Of a DNA stretch of 64,000 bases, positions 24,637 through 33,652 are shown one piece after another. Both the position numbers and the translations under genes were made by a program. This stretch comes from Gudongella oleilytica (GTDB taxonomy: Bacteria > Bacillota > Clostridia > Tissierellales > Tissierellaceae): the NCBI RefSeq assembly GCF_004101785.1, contig NZ_CP035130.1:744001-808000 (forward strand), in the 5' to 3' direction. Below the pieces are notes generated by a model that did no database searches, had not been told where the DNA came from, and saw only the letters and a program-made list of their open reading frames with translations. Each line of letters opens with the position of its first letter. Position 1 is the stretch's first letter.

Positions 24637-25789
24637 TCTTGATCACCTCGATAGGATTAAGCCTTGATGATAGTCTCGCTGGAATAAGTGAAGCGATCAT
24701 TGCGGAAATCACTGCAAACGATCCTGATAAGGCTATGAAGCCATAATTTATATATATTGGAAGAACCGGCGTTCCATCAGGATTTAAAGCAAACTTTGTA
24801 AAGGACCACAAAAGACCGAAGCCAAGTGCTATACCCAGCACTGCGCCTAATAGACCAAGCATCAGACCCTGGAACACGAATATGAGGCTTGCGTCGCTGT
24901 CTAATATGCCCATTGCCTTCAGTATTCCCAGCTGTTTTGATCTCTGCACTACTGATATAGCCAGCACGCTTGATATGCCTAAAAGCACTGCCACAAGGAC
25001 GAATACCTGGATCATATAGCTTGAAACGCTTTGGCCGTTCAGACCGCTTAAAAGCGATGCATTCTGGTCCTTCCAGTTGTCAATTCTAAGGTCCTTGCCC
25101 GAAATGGAATATTCAAGTTTCTCTGCAAGAATATCTGCGTCGAACACCTCAGAGACCTGCATCTCCACAGATGTGACGCTGTTACCTGCTCCAAGTATTC
25201 CTTGGGCTGTATCAAGTGTAGTTACAACCCAGTTTTCGTTTAGAGAAGATACCCCAAGGTCAAAAAGACCTGTTACTGTTAGCCTTGTGAATCCACCGTC
25301 CGGGGTCAGGAGCGTTATCCTGTCGCCGGGTTTTGTACCTGTTTTTACAGCAAGCTCCCTTCCAATGATTGCTTCATCCCTTTGCGTCGGCAGAGAGCCC
25401 TCATACAATCCATCAGTGAAACCATAGATAGGATCTGAATCGGATAGATTGAAGCCTCTTATAACAACTGGATCGATGTCGGTTTCATAATCAATGCTTG
25501 CAGGTCCATCCACTGCCGGTGAAACATTTATTATCTCTGGCTCAAAAAGCTTAGCCTCGTAGACGGTCCTTTCCCAGTCCTTAATAAGTTTTTCCTCATT
25601 GGTCGAGGTTATGGTAATTTGAGATGAGCTGCCGATAGTCGTATCTACAAGGTCTATCTGAAGACCCTGGATGAGTAAACCGATAAAAATCTGAACAGAA
25701 ACACCAACAGCTATGCCGATTGCAATAAGTGCGGTTTGACCTCTGCCAGAACGTAAAAATCTTAGGGCGATTGAAAAAGATAGTTTCAT
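24629..25789 (-). CDS. ABC transporter permease, FtsX/MacB/LolE family
   Basis: A 386-residue permease with one N-terminal transmembrane helix (residues about 15-35), a large extracellular domain and three C-terminal helices (about 265-375). Motifs such as SVVQRSKQLGILKAMGI before the second helix and IPARLSSRLNPIEVIK at the end are typical of the FtsX-like family. Such permeases drive efflux of peptides, antibiotics or lipoproteins by mechanotransmission. The start overlaps the B12-binding gene by four bases (ATGA), and its end overlaps the ATPase gene, so all three are translationally coupled. Confidence 0.9.
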   Translation of the reverse strand: MKLSFSIALRFLRSGRGQTALIAIGIAVGVSVQIFIGLLIQGLQIDLVDTTIGSSSQITITSTNEEKLIKDWERTVYEAKLFEPEIINVSPAVDGPASIDYETDIDPVVIRGFNLSDSDPIYGFTDGLYEGSLPTQRDEAIIGRELAVKTGTKPGDRITLLTPDGGFTRLTVTGLFDLGVSSLNENWVVTTLDTAQGILGAGNSVTSVEMQVSEVFDADILAEKLEYSISGKDLRIDNWKDQNASLLSGLNGQSVSSYMIQVFVLVAVLLGISSVLAISVVQRSKQLGILKAMGILDSDASLIFVFQGLMLGLLGAVLGIALGFGLLWSFTKFALNPDGTPVLPIYINYGFIALSGSFAVISAMIASLIPARLSSRLNPIEVIKNG

Positions 25790-26436
25790 GAGGCGTCACC
25801 CTCCCTGAGCCTTTTTATGTCTGAGTAGCTGTCCATAAACAGATCTCCACCTAATGCGCTGAATAGCTCCATATTATTTTTTATGGCTCTGCCTCCAAGT
25901 ATCACTTTAATTCCATCTCCATGATCGTTCCGGATCTCCTCAATAAGCTTTTTGGCTTCTGAGATGTGATAATGGTCAGTGACGCTTATGGCGACGTATT
26001 TTGGTTTTTCAATATTGATTGCGATGGATACCTGATCCCGTGGAGTATTGGCGCCTACGAAGACTATCTCATATCCCTCGATTGCAAACATATCCGCTAT
26101 CATTCTGAGCCCAACGTCGTGAAGCTCCCGCTCCGGGCAGGCAAGAAGCACCTTTATCCCAAGTGGTTTTTTGTTATTTTTCATCTCTATTACAAGAGGA
26201 TATACTGATTCTATAATTGTCTTTACTATACCAGTCTTTACATGCTCATCCCAGATGCAGCCTTTATCCTCATCCTGACACTCATCTATTGTAAACAGGG
26301 CAGGGGTTAGTATTTCCTCATATAGCTCTGGAAGTGTAAACAAACCGCCAGAAAGGCCCTTGACAGCAAATTGCACGCAGGCGTCCTTATCCTTTTTTTC
26401 AAAATGCTCCATAAAGCTAAAATAATGTCGATTCAT
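25786..26436 (-). CDS. Stand-alone cobalamin (B12)-binding domain protein
   Basis: A 216-residue protein. The C-terminal half is a B12-binding Rossmann-like domain with ELHDVGLRM, fitting the D/E-x-H-x-x-G cobalamin-His motif (about residues 110-118), then VFVGANTP (about 129) and VILGGRAI (about 184). The N-terminal hundred residues form a helical cap as in MtaC-like corrinoid proteins and CarH-type regulators, but no DNA-binding domain is present. ATG at 26436 follows GAGGTGA; an upstream GTG lies in that site. It lies between adaptor and permease genes and is translationally coupled to the permease. A cobalamin-sensing or corrinoid-linked role for the exporter is inference. Confidence 0.85.
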   Translation of the reverse strand: MNRHYFSFMEHFEKKDKDACVQFAVKGLSGGLFTLPELYEEILTPALFTIDECQDEDKGCIWDEHVKTGIVKTIIESVYPLVIEMKNNKKPLGIKVLLACPERELHDVGLRMIADMFAIEGYEIVFVGANTPRDQVSIAINIEKPKYVAISVTDHYHISEAKKLIEEIRNDHGDGIKVILGGRAIKNNMELFSALGGDLFMDSYSDIKRLREGDAS

Positions 26437-26446
26437 TCCTGTCACC

Positions 26447-27727
26447 TCATTCTAAAATACTTACTTCAGTACCGTCAGATATTTCCATTTGAGGATTAAG
26501 AATGACCTGATCGTTCTCGTTTAGCCCTGACTTAATTTCTACTGCATATCCGTCGGATATTCCTAGCTCAACAGGAGTTTTTACAGCCTTACCAGCTTTA
26601 ACGACATAAACGTAGGCTGAGCCTGACTCATCATACCTGACAGCCTCGGTTTTTACTGAAAGCACTCCTGCTTTTGAATCCGTCGAAACCACGGCATCTG
26701 CATCAAAGCCAGGAATAATTTTATCATCTGTGCCGCCAAGAAGTATCCTCACCTCGACCCTCGGCGTCCTGCTCCCGCTCGATGGCTCCACCTTGGCAAG
26801 TTTTCCAACAAAGGATACTCTACCCTCATAGGATCTTCCAGAACCTGGAACCTGAACAATTGCTTTTTGATCTTCAGCTATCAACAAGGATTCCTCCTGA
26901 CTGACAAATGCAACGAATTCAAGGCCTTCACTGCCATGTATGATGACCTCAGCCCCTGCTGGAACATCTTTGCCCTCGTCAAGAGGAAGATCAACCACAG
27001 TGCCTGAAATATTGGATTTTATGATCGTGTCGTTAATAGAATTCTGAAGCAGCTCCATGTCCAGAAGTATGGATTGTCTTTGCCTGTCAAGGCCCTGGAC
27101 TCCATCGGATGAACTGTTAACGAATTGAGAGTACCGGAGAGTAGCGTCCTCATAGTTCAACAAGGCGGTATTTCTATAAGCTTCAAGGGACATTTGGGCT
27201 GATGCCCTGTTGTCGTACTCTGCTTTACTTATCGCTCCTTCTTCTAAGAGTACCCAGTATGCTGCAAGATCCTGAGCACCCTTTGATGCGTCTGCTACAG
27301 CTTTATTGTAATCCTCCTTTGCTCTGTCCATGGCATTTTTAAGTATAGCCTGATCACTGGATATGGAGGTGTTTTTAAGTGTTCCAAACTCATCCTCGAC
27401 TTGCTCAAGCGATAAGGATGTCTTCTCCAATGAAAGCCTTAGATCTGTGGAATCAAGCTCTGCTATTATCTGACCAGGTTCGACCTCTTCATTTTCCTTT
27501 ACATGTACCTTAAGCACCTTTAAGCCCTGCTGAACGGCTATGACTTCACTTGATACAGGCTCTACGGTTCCAGACATGGATACAGTTTTGGTAATGTCAG
27601 TTTTTGATGCAGTCATTGCTTTGACCTCGACTCCGCCTCCTCCACTTCCAAAAAGATAGAAGGCTGCTATAGCAGCGACAGCAAGCAATCCAAAGATCCT
27701 GAAGGATTTTTTCTTAATAATATTCAT
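26447..27727 (-). CDS. HlyD/MacA-type periplasmic adaptor (membrane fusion) protein
   Basis: A 426-residue protein with an N-terminal membrane anchor (FGLLAVAAIAAFYLFG, about 12-27), a biotinyl-lipoyl-like domain (VEPVSSEVIAV and VKVHVKENEEVEPGQIIA type repeat), a coiled-coil hairpin (about 95-225) and a beta-barrel domain with the second lipoyl half (ISGTVVDLPLDEGKDV). In a single-membrane organism such adaptors serve MacB-like exporters of peptides or cell-surface molecules. First gene of the minus-strand operon. Its start is 217 bases from the divergent GrdE-like gene. Shine-Dalgarno GAAAGGGGT is present. Confidence 0.9.
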   Translation of the reverse strand: MNIIKKKSFRIFGLLAVAAIAAFYLFGSGGGGVEVKAMTASKTDITKTVSMSGTVEPVSSEVIAVQQGLKVLKVHVKENEEVEPGQIIAELDSTDLRLSLEKTSLSLEQVEDEFGTLKNTSISSDQAILKNAMDRAKEDYNKAVADASKGAQDLAAYWVLLEEGAISKAEYDNRASAQMSLEAYRNTALLNYEDATLRYSQFVNSSSDGVQGLDRQRQSILLDMELLQNSINDTIIKSNISGTVVDLPLDEGKDVPAGAEVIIHGSEGLEFVAFVSQEESLLIAEDQKAIVQVPGSGRSYEGRVSFVGKLAKVEPSSGSRTPRVEVRILLGGTDDKIIPGFDADAVVSTDSKAGVLSVKTEAVRYDESGSAYVYVVKAGKAVKTPVELGISDGYAVEIKSGLNENDQVILNPQMEISDGTEVSILE

Positions 27728-27849
27728 GGTATGGACCCCTTTCAGACGTTGTTATATGGCTGATTTGATTGATTCCGTCCATATTTACCCAAATTTTGGA
27801 ATTATATCAGTTATGGAATGGGAAAATGATTTTGTTGTCACAAATATTT

Positions 27850-27876
27850 TTGAAAAATTACGAAGTATGCTAATAT
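27850..27876 (+). promoter_or_regulatory. Possible promoter of the protein B reductase operon
   Basis: TTGAAA (27850-27855) is followed, after a short 15-base spacer, by an extended -10 TGCTAATAT (27868-27876). The extended -10 partly compensates for the spacing. This is the best candidate in the 217-base gap between the divergent operons, but it is weak. Confidence 0.3.
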
Positions 27877-27944
27877 ATTGTTGTAGAGTATTAGTGCGTA
27901 AATCAGTAAGTCAATCATTAAAAGAGAGGGGTATTGTTGACACG

Positions 27945-29225
27945 ATGGAGCTTGAATTGCGTTATAACTATGTAAAGGATATTGTTCTGTCAGATACGAC
28001 GAAAATCGAAAACGGTATACTGTCCGTGGACACTGAGGAGCTCGGGATGCTTCTAATGGAGGATGACAGGATAGAGGATGTTGGCTTTGATGTTGCAAAG
28101 CCTGGAGATAGCGTGAGGATATTGCCTGTAAAGGATGTAGTAGAACCCAGATGCAAGATCGATGGAGATGGCTTCCCGGGGTTAGTTGGTGAGATTTATG
28201 AAGCTGGAAGGGGTACGACCTGCGTTTTGAAGAATGCTGCAGTTGTAACTACCGGGCCTATAGTAGGATTCCAGGAGGGGATCATCGATATGTCGGGTCC
28301 TCTGTCTTACTATACACCGTTTTCCAAGCTGTTCAATCTTGTTATAAACGTTATTAAGAAAACGGGTGTTACCCCTCATGAGCACGAGGAAGTGGTAAGA
28401 CTGGCCGGAGTGAAGGCTGCAAATTACCTTGCCAAAGCATGTATCCCCTTTGGTTATGAGGATTCAGAGACCATTAAGTGGGGATCACTTGATGATAAAA
28501 ATCATGAATACAAGGACCTTCCAAAGGTAGCTTATGTATATCAGTGCGTTGGCCAAGGGCTTCTTCATGATACCTACTTCTACGGCAAGGATTCCAAGCT
28601 TATGCTTCCTACACCTATAAATCCGCTGGAGGCGTTCGATGGCGCACTTGTCAGCGGGCACTGCGTATCTGCAGGATCAAAGACTACTACATACCATCAC
28701 CAGAATAATGCTGTCATTAAGGAGTGCTTCAAAAGACATGGCAAGGAGATAAATTTTATCGGAGCAGTTGTCAGCCCGATGACAACGGTTCTTCAGGACA
28801 AGTACAGAAATTCAATGTTAACAGCAAAAATCGTAGAACTGATGGGTGCGGATGGAGCTATACAGTCTCAGGAGGGCTTTGGAAATCCAACTACCGATTT
28901 GATGATGATATGCAAGAGGCTTGAGAATAAGGGCATAAAGACCGTCATGATAAGCAACGAGGACGCAGGAGTGGATGGTAAGTCTGAATCACTTCCGGAC
29001 GGCGTAGACGAAGCAGATGCAATAGTATCAACCGGAAACAGCAATGCAAGGATAAGGATCCCAAGGATGGATAGGATCATCGGGGATCTGGATGCCCTTG
29101 AACATATAACCGGTGGGTTCGTCGGCTCGAGGCAGGAGGATGGAAGCCTGATAGTAGAGATCCACGGGATCATCGGAAGCCATAATCTTCAGGGATACAG
29201 TTATCTTAGCGCTACTACTGTTTAG
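27945..29225 (+). CDS. Glycine/sarcosine/betaine reductase component B, GrdE-type proprotein
   Basis: A 426-residue proprotein for the alpha and beta subunits of a substrate-specific protein B. The length equals GrdE. Cys240 in SGHCVSAG followed by TTTYHHQNN corresponds to the Cys that self-cleaves to a pyruvoyl group in GrdE (Cys242 in the clostridial enzyme, from memory). The usual second Cys of CVSAC is Gly here. The pyruvoyl group forms a Schiff base with the amine substrate. ATG at 27945 gives the family length; a frame extension to 27726 crosses the divergent promoter region. GAGGGG lies a rather long 14 bases upstream. Thirteen bases before the selenoprotein subunit. GrdE, GrdG, GrdI or another substrate type cannot be decided. 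Confidence 0.9.
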   Translation: MELELRYNYVKDIVLSDTTKIENGILSVDTEELGMLLMEDDRIEDVGFDVAKPGDSVRILPVKDVVEPRCKIDGDGFPGLVGEIYEAGRGTTCVLKNAAVVTTGPIVGFQEGIIDMSGPLSYYTPFSKLFNLVINVIKKTGVTPHEHEEVVRLAGVKAANYLAKACIPFGYEDSETIKWGSLDDKNHEYKDLPKVAYVYQCVGQGLLHDTYFYGKDSKLMLPTPINPLEAFDGALVSGHCVSAGSKTTTYHHQNNAVIKECFKRHGKEINFIGAVVSPMTTVLQDKYRNSMLTAKIVELMGADGAIQSQEGFGNPTTDLMMICKRLENKGIKTVMISNEDAGVDGKSESLPDGVDEADAIVSTGNSNARIRIPRMDRIIGDLDALEHITGGFVGSRQEDGSLIVEIHGIIGSHNLQGYSYLSATTV

Positions 29226-29237
29226 GAGGGGGAAGAC

Positions 29238-30515
29238 ATGAAGAAAGTGTTGTTTTATACTAATCAATTCTTTGGACAGATTGGCGGCGAAGATAAGGCT
29301 TCAATGAAGCCCTTACTCCTGGAGGGTGCTGCCGGCTCGGCAAATCTTTTTATTGAGGGACTGGGCGCTGAGATCGTTGCAACAGTAGTATGTGGTGACA
29401 ATTACTATGCTGAAAATATGGAAGCTGCAAGAGAAGAGATTTTTGAAATGGTCAAGGGACTTGATACAGATCTCTTAATAGCTGGGCCTGCCTTCAACGC
29501 CGGCCGCTTTGGGATGGCCTGTGGAGACCTTTGCGTTTATCTTGATAAAATGCTTGGGGTAAAGACAGTAACAGGAATGTATGTGGAAAATCCAGCAGTT
29601 GCAATTTACAAAGATAAAACTATAATAGCAGAGACTGCCAACTCGGCAGCAGGTATGAAAAAAGCGGTAGCCTCAATGAAGAAAATAGCAAACAAGCTCC
29701 TTTCCGGAGAAGAGCTTGGCCTGCCTTCCGAGGAGGGTTATATCCCAAGAGGGATAAGAGTCAATATATTCAAGGATAGAACTGGAGCTGAAAGAGCCCT
29801 TGACATGCTTGTAAAAAAGCTAAAGGGGGAGGAGTTCCAAACGGAGATACCTATACCATCATATAATAAAGTAAAGCCGGCTAAAGGACTTAGGGACCTG
29901 AAGAAAGCCAAGATCGCAATATTGACATCGGGAGGCATCGTTCCAATAGGGAATCCCGATCACCTGCCTGCTGCTACGGCTAAGTTCTACAAAAAATACA
30001 GTATCAAAGACATAGAGAAGCTTGAGGAAGGAAGCTATGAGTCGGTCCATGCAGGCTATGATCCTGTATATGCAAATAAAAATCCAAATGTAGTGCTTCC
30101 CATAGATCTTATGAAGGCAAAGGAAAAGGATGGAACATTTGGTGAGCTTTATGAGTATTATTATGTAACCACAGGGAATTCCACATCTGTTGCAGATGCC
30201 ACGGCAATGGGAAAGGAAATCGCACAGGAGCTGTTACAAGCTGGAGTCGACGGAGCGATTATGACATCGACCTGAGGCACATGCACTCGTTGCGGAGCGA
30301 CGATAGTCAAGGAGCTGGAGGCAGTTGGAATACCTTCATCACACATTTGTACGGTTACGCCTATATCGAAAACTGTTGGAGCTGTGAGGATAGTACCTGC
30401 ATTTGCAATCCCCTTCCCGGTGGGCAATCCAATGGATACCAGCGAGAAGGAAAGTGAAATAAGAAACAGGATAGTAGATGAAGCATTGGAAATGCTGACT
30501 GTTGATGTAGAATAG
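29238..30515 (+). CDS. Glycine/sarcosine/betaine reductase component B selenoprotein (GrdB/F/H type), UGA=Sec346
   Basis: A 425-residue selenoprotein if TGA at 30273-30275 is read as selenocysteine. The preceding sequence ends AIMTST, and the continuation reads U-GTCTRCGATIVKEL, the UxxCxxC redox site of the protein B gamma subunit, then AFAIPFPVGNP, and stops at TAG 30513-30515. The frame and codon use continue unchanged past the TGA. Sec forms the selenoether with the substrate carbon that is then handed to selenoprotein A. ATG at 29238 follows GGAGGGGG. A hairpin typical of bacterial SECIS follows the TGA. Protein A (grdA), GrdC, GrdD and sel genes are not in the window and must be elsewhere. 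A conventional reading would wrongly end this gene at 30275. Confidence 0.92.
30276..30310 (+). promoter_or_regulatory. Candidate bacterial SECIS hairpin
   Basis: TCGTTGC (30287-30293) pairs with GCGACGA (30297-30303), with one G-U pair, around a GGA loop. The loop begins 18 bases after the TGA, in the window used by SelB for bacterial SECIS elements. It lies inside the coding sequence, as expected. Confidence 0.6.
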
Positions 30516-30543
30516 AAGTTAAAATGTCGAAGGAGGTTTTACA

Positions 30544-31665
30544 GTGATAATTGGAATCCCAAAGGAGATCAAAAAAAATGAATACAGGGTGGCATGCAAT
30601 CCTGACGGAGTTAAGGAGATCACAAGCAAAGGCCACACTGTTCTTGTCGAAAGAGGTGCAGGAATCGGAAGCGGCTATTCGGATGAGGACTATATCAATA
30701 GTGGTGCGATCCTTAAGGATACTCCCAGGGAGGTATATGAGGAAGCCGAGCTAATTTACAAGGTGAAGGAGATATTCCCTCAGGAATTTCAATATCTTAG
30801 GGAGGACCACATAGTATTTACCTATATCCACTCTAACGCCTACGCCGAGCAAACTGATGCCTTACTTGAGAAAAAGGTTACAGGGATAGCCTATGAGGAT
30901 GTAGACGACAAGGACGGCGAGTTTCCGTTACTTAAGCCAATGAGCATCATTGCAGGCAAAGGGGGCTTTCTGGCGGCACTTCACTTTATGCAAAGAGTCC
31001 ATGGGGGAAATGGGATACTTTTATCCAGGATAGATGGAGTAAGAACCCCGGAGATAACCATCATTGGTGCAGGCAACTCAGGAGTAGCTGCAGCTGAACT
31101 TGCTGCAGCATTAGGGAACAAGGTGACAATTCTCGATATAAATATTGATAAGCTTGAGAAGGCAAGAAAGGAGCTGCCTTCAAATGTCGAGCTGCTTATA
31201 TCCAACAGAGCCAATCTGGAGACGTGCCTGAAGAGGACTGATGTCCTTATAAATTGCATCCTTTGGCCTAAGTGGAGAAAGGACCATCTGGTGGACAGAG
31301 ATATGCTGAAGATGATGAAGCCAGGAGCGATGATAGTGGATGTGGCATGCGATGACGAGGGCGCGATACAAACGACACATTCAACCTCTCATGACGATCC
31401 TGTTTACGAGGTTGATGGAGTGACCCACTATTGTGTGGACAACATACCCTCGGCTTTTTCACAGACGGCAACTACAACTCTTTGCAACGTTACAGTGCCT
31501 TATGTTCTTAAAATAGCAGAAAAGGGCGTAAAACAGGCTCTAATCGATGACAAGTATCTGAGGAGAGGGCTTACGACATATAAAGGCTTGCTGACACTTG
31601 AGGAAACAGGAAGAAAGCAGAACAGACCATGGGTAACACCTGAAAAGGCTCTTGGTATGGAGTAA
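30544..31665 (+). CDS. ald: Alanine dehydrogenase
   Basis: A 373-residue NAD-dependent alanine dehydrogenase family protein. The N-terminal MIIGIPKEIKKNEYRVA, the KVKEIFPQEFQYL segment (Lys75 region), the catalytic-site SNAYAEQ, nucleotide motif IIGAGNSGVAA (about 172) and IDVACDDEGAI-like tail motif are consistent with Ald/AlaDH-PNT. GTG start follows AAGGAGG. It is 28 bases after the selenoprotein gene and probably co-transcribed: it could supply NADH from alanine for amino acid reduction (Stickland-type coupling). Some residues differ from typical Ald (for example the shorter NAD-domain loop), so another amino acid or opine-like substrate is possible. Confidence 0.85.
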   Translation: MIIGIPKEIKKNEYRVACNPDGVKEITSKGHTVLVERGAGIGSGYSDEDYINSGAILKDTPREVYEEAELIYKVKEIFPQEFQYLREDHIVFTYIHSNAYAEQTDALLEKKVTGIAYEDVDDKDGEFPLLKPMSIIAGKGGFLAALHFMQRVHGGNGILLSRIDGVRTPEITIIGAGNSGVAAAELAAALGNKVTILDINIDKLEKARKELPSNVELLISNRANLETCLKRTDVLINCILWPKWRKDHLVDRDMLKMMKPGAMIVDVACDDEGAIQTTHSTSHDDPVYEVDGVTHYCVDNIPSAFSQTATTTLCNVTVPYVLKIAEKGVKQALIDDKYLRRGLTTYKGLLTLEETGRKQNRPWVTPEKALGME

Positions 31666-31728
31666 TGAGTATATCGGTTGGTCTCTGGGTATAGACATCC
31701 TAACACACGATTGAATGGAGGTTATAGG

Positions 31729-32490
31729 ATGGATATGATAAACGAAACGATCGCTTTGCAACAGGAGCACCGCACCATTCGGGAATTTACTGATGAGCCT
31801 GTGGCTAAGGAGATCATGGATACTATATTACGGGTAGCTCAGAGGACCGCGACTTCAAACGGGATGCAAAGCTATTCAATAATAAGGGTGACTGATCCTG
31901 AGCTTAAAGAAGCTATTGCCAGGGTCGGAAATCAGGCATATATCGCCAGAGAGCCAGAACTGCTCATATTTATAGTTGACAGCTATCGAAATGGCAGGAT
32001 AGCCCTGGAGAAAGGATATAATGGGGAAGCGCACAAGGACATGGACAGATTCTTCCAGGGATGGACTGATGCCTGCCTTGCTGCTCAAAATGTCGTCCTG
32101 GCTGCTGAATCATTAGGACTTGGAGCAAATTATCTCGGTTGCATACTGAATGACTCTGCAAAGATGATCGAGCTTTTGAAGCTTCCGGAATTGACATTTC
32201 CAGTGGTAGGAGTAGGTCTTGGGTACCCGAACCAGACTCCACAGCTCAAACCAAGGATGGATATGAGCCTGAGGGTTTTCGAGAACAGCTACTCGACATT
32301 GGACGATTATCTCGCTGCAATCGCTGAATACGACCAGGAAATGCAGACTTATTATGATTTGAGAAATGCAAACAAGAGAGTCGACAGCTTCAGCGACCAG
32401 GTGGTATCAAAGCTGGTAAATGTTATCCCTGGAAGGCAGGATATTTTGAATGTAATCAAATCGCAGGGCTTTAACTTAATGATAAAATAG
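31729..32490 (+). CDS. Nitroreductase family protein (NfsA/FRP type)
   Basis: A 253-residue FMN-dependent nitroreductase-like oxidoreductase. The N-terminal HRTIREFTDEPV (FMN-binding Arg), QRTATSNGMQSYSIIRV (about 39-55), and GLGANYLGCILND (about 126) are typical, with an extended C-terminus of the NADPH-flavin oxidoreductase class. ATG at 31729 follows ATGGAGG by 7 bases; the frame extends 51 bases further without a ribosome site. Physiological substrate unknown. It follows ald after 63 bases and precedes the MsrAB gene. Confidence 0.88.
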   Translation: MDMINETIALQQEHRTIREFTDEPVAKEIMDTILRVAQRTATSNGMQSYSIIRVTDPELKEAIARVGNQAYIAREPELLIFIVDSYRNGRIALEKGYNGEAHKDMDRFFQGWTDACLAAQNVVLAAESLGLGANYLGCILNDSAKMIELLKLPELTFPVVGVGLGYPNQTPQLKPRMDMSLRVFENSYSTLDDYLAAIAEYDQEMQTYYDLRNANKRVDSFSDQVVSKLVNVIPGRQDILNVIKSQGFNLMIK

Positions 32491-32520
32491 GAAGTAAAAA
32501 TAACCGCATGAATGACGGAA

Positions 32521-32554
32521 CCCTCCTGGGGTATAAATATTAACCACAGGAGGG
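32521..32554 (+). promoter_or_regulatory. Hairpin that can sequester the msrAB ribosome-binding site
   Basis: CCCTCCTG (32521-32528) is perfectly complementary to CAGGAGGG (32547-32554), which contains the Shine-Dalgarno AGGAGGG of the gene starting at 32561. GGT/ACC can extend the stem inside the loop across one mismatch. If the RNA starts upstream, translation could be controlled by opening of this hairpin. A TATAAA in the loop could instead be a -10 box, in which case the hairpin would not be transcribed. Confidence 0.5.
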
Positions 32555-32560
32555 ATTGCT

Positions 32561-33652
32561 ATGAAACCGAGTACCAAGAAGATTATTATATATGCCATTC
32601 TGGGTTTGATGATCCTGATCGCTTTTTCATACTTCACCAGAGATACGGAAAAGTACAGTACTGAGGATGCAGTGAGGGCTGAGCCTATGCCTGACTACTC
32701 CAACAGCAGATATAAGGAGATATACCTGGCAGGAGGCTGCTTCTGGGGAGTTCAGGCCTATTTTGACAGAATGCTTGGTGTGGTTTACACAAACGTTGGC
32801 TATGCCAACGGGGAAAGTGAGGATACTGATTACTATTCAATAGGTGAGACTGGTCATGCTGAAGCTATTTATGTGGTGTTTGATCCTGATATATTAAGTC
32901 TTGAGGAGCTTTTAGGATATTTCTATGGAATAATTGAGCCGACTGTATTGAACAGGCAGGGCAATGACATTGGGACCCAGTACAGGACCGGAATATACTA
33001 TGTTGACCCTGAGGACTTTGAAACCATAAAAAGAGTCACTGAACAGGAGCAAGAAAAGCATGACGAACCAATAGTAACAGAAATAGAGCTTTTACAGAAC
33101 TATATACTCGCTGAAGAGTATCATCAGGACTATCTTGTAAAAAATCCTGGTGGATACTGTCATGTTGATCTTTCAAATATACCCAGAGAAAGACCAGCAG
33201 TATATACGAACGCCTATCCAAAGCCGGGCGACAGCGAAATAAGGTCTGAACTTACAAGTCTTCAGTACAGCATAACTCAGGAGAATGCCACAGAGACCCC
33301 ATTCCAGAACCCATATTGGAATAATGAGGAGCATGGTCTTTATGTAGACATAGTAACCGGAGAGCCACTTTTTCTCTCGTTAGACAAATTTGATTCAGGC
33401 TCCGGCTGGCCAAGCTTTACCAGACCGGTGCAAAGAGAGGTCCTTACCTACCACATAGATGAGAGTCTTGGGATGGCAAGGACTGAGGTTAGAAGCAGAA
33501 GCGGCGACTCCCACCTTGGACACGTTTTTGATGATGGTCCTGTTGAGGAGGGAGGCCTTAGATACTGTATAAACAGCGGTGCATTGAGATTTATTCATGA
33601 GGATGACCTTGAGAAGGAAGGCTATGGAGACTTCCTTATCTATTTCCGATAG
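32561..33652 (+). CDS. msrAB: Bifunctional methionine sulfoxide reductase MsrA-MsrB, membrane-anchored
   Basis: A 363-residue fusion. Residues about 9-24 are a hydrophobic anchor, placing the enzyme outside the membrane. The MsrA domain has [12 protein letters not shown] (catalytic Cys about 60) and [10 protein letters not shown]; the MsrB domain starts near 220 with the catalytic Cys in [11 protein letters not shown] (about 340). The MsrB segment reads SGSGWPSF instead of SGCGWPSF, so the usual recycling Cys is Ser, and zinc-binding CxxC pairs are absent. It repairs both epimers of methionine sulfoxide in envelope proteins. The 3' end overlaps the convergent LysE gene by 13 bases. Confidence 0.92.
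   Translation: MKPSTKKIIIYAILGLMILIAFSYFTRDTEKYSTEDAVRAEPMPDYSNSRYKEIYLAGGCFWGVQAYFDRMLGVVYTNVGYANGESEDTDYYSIGETGHAEAIYVVFDPDILSLEELLGYFYGIIEPTVLNRQGNDIGTQYRTGIYYVDPEDFETIKRVTEQEQEKHDEPIVTEIELLQNYILAEEYHQDYLVKNPGGYCHVDLSNIPRERPAVYTNAYPKPGDSEIRSELTSLQYSITQENATETPFQNPYWNNEEHGLYVDIVTGEPLFLSLDKFDSGSGWPSFTRPVQREVLTYHIDESLGMARTEVRSRSGDSHLGHVFDDGPVEEGGLRYCINSGALRFIHEDDLEKEGYGDFLIYFR

Noticed and set aside
27726-27944. N-terminal extension of the GrdE-like protein
   Set aside because: The added 73 residues have no family similarity and cross the divergent promoter region; the ATG at 27945 gives the family length.
30273-30275. TGA as a true stop, making the GrdB-like gene truncated or a pseudogene
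   Set aside because: The frame continues with the exact UxxCxxC motif and a family-typical C-terminus, followed by a hairpin in the SECIS position.
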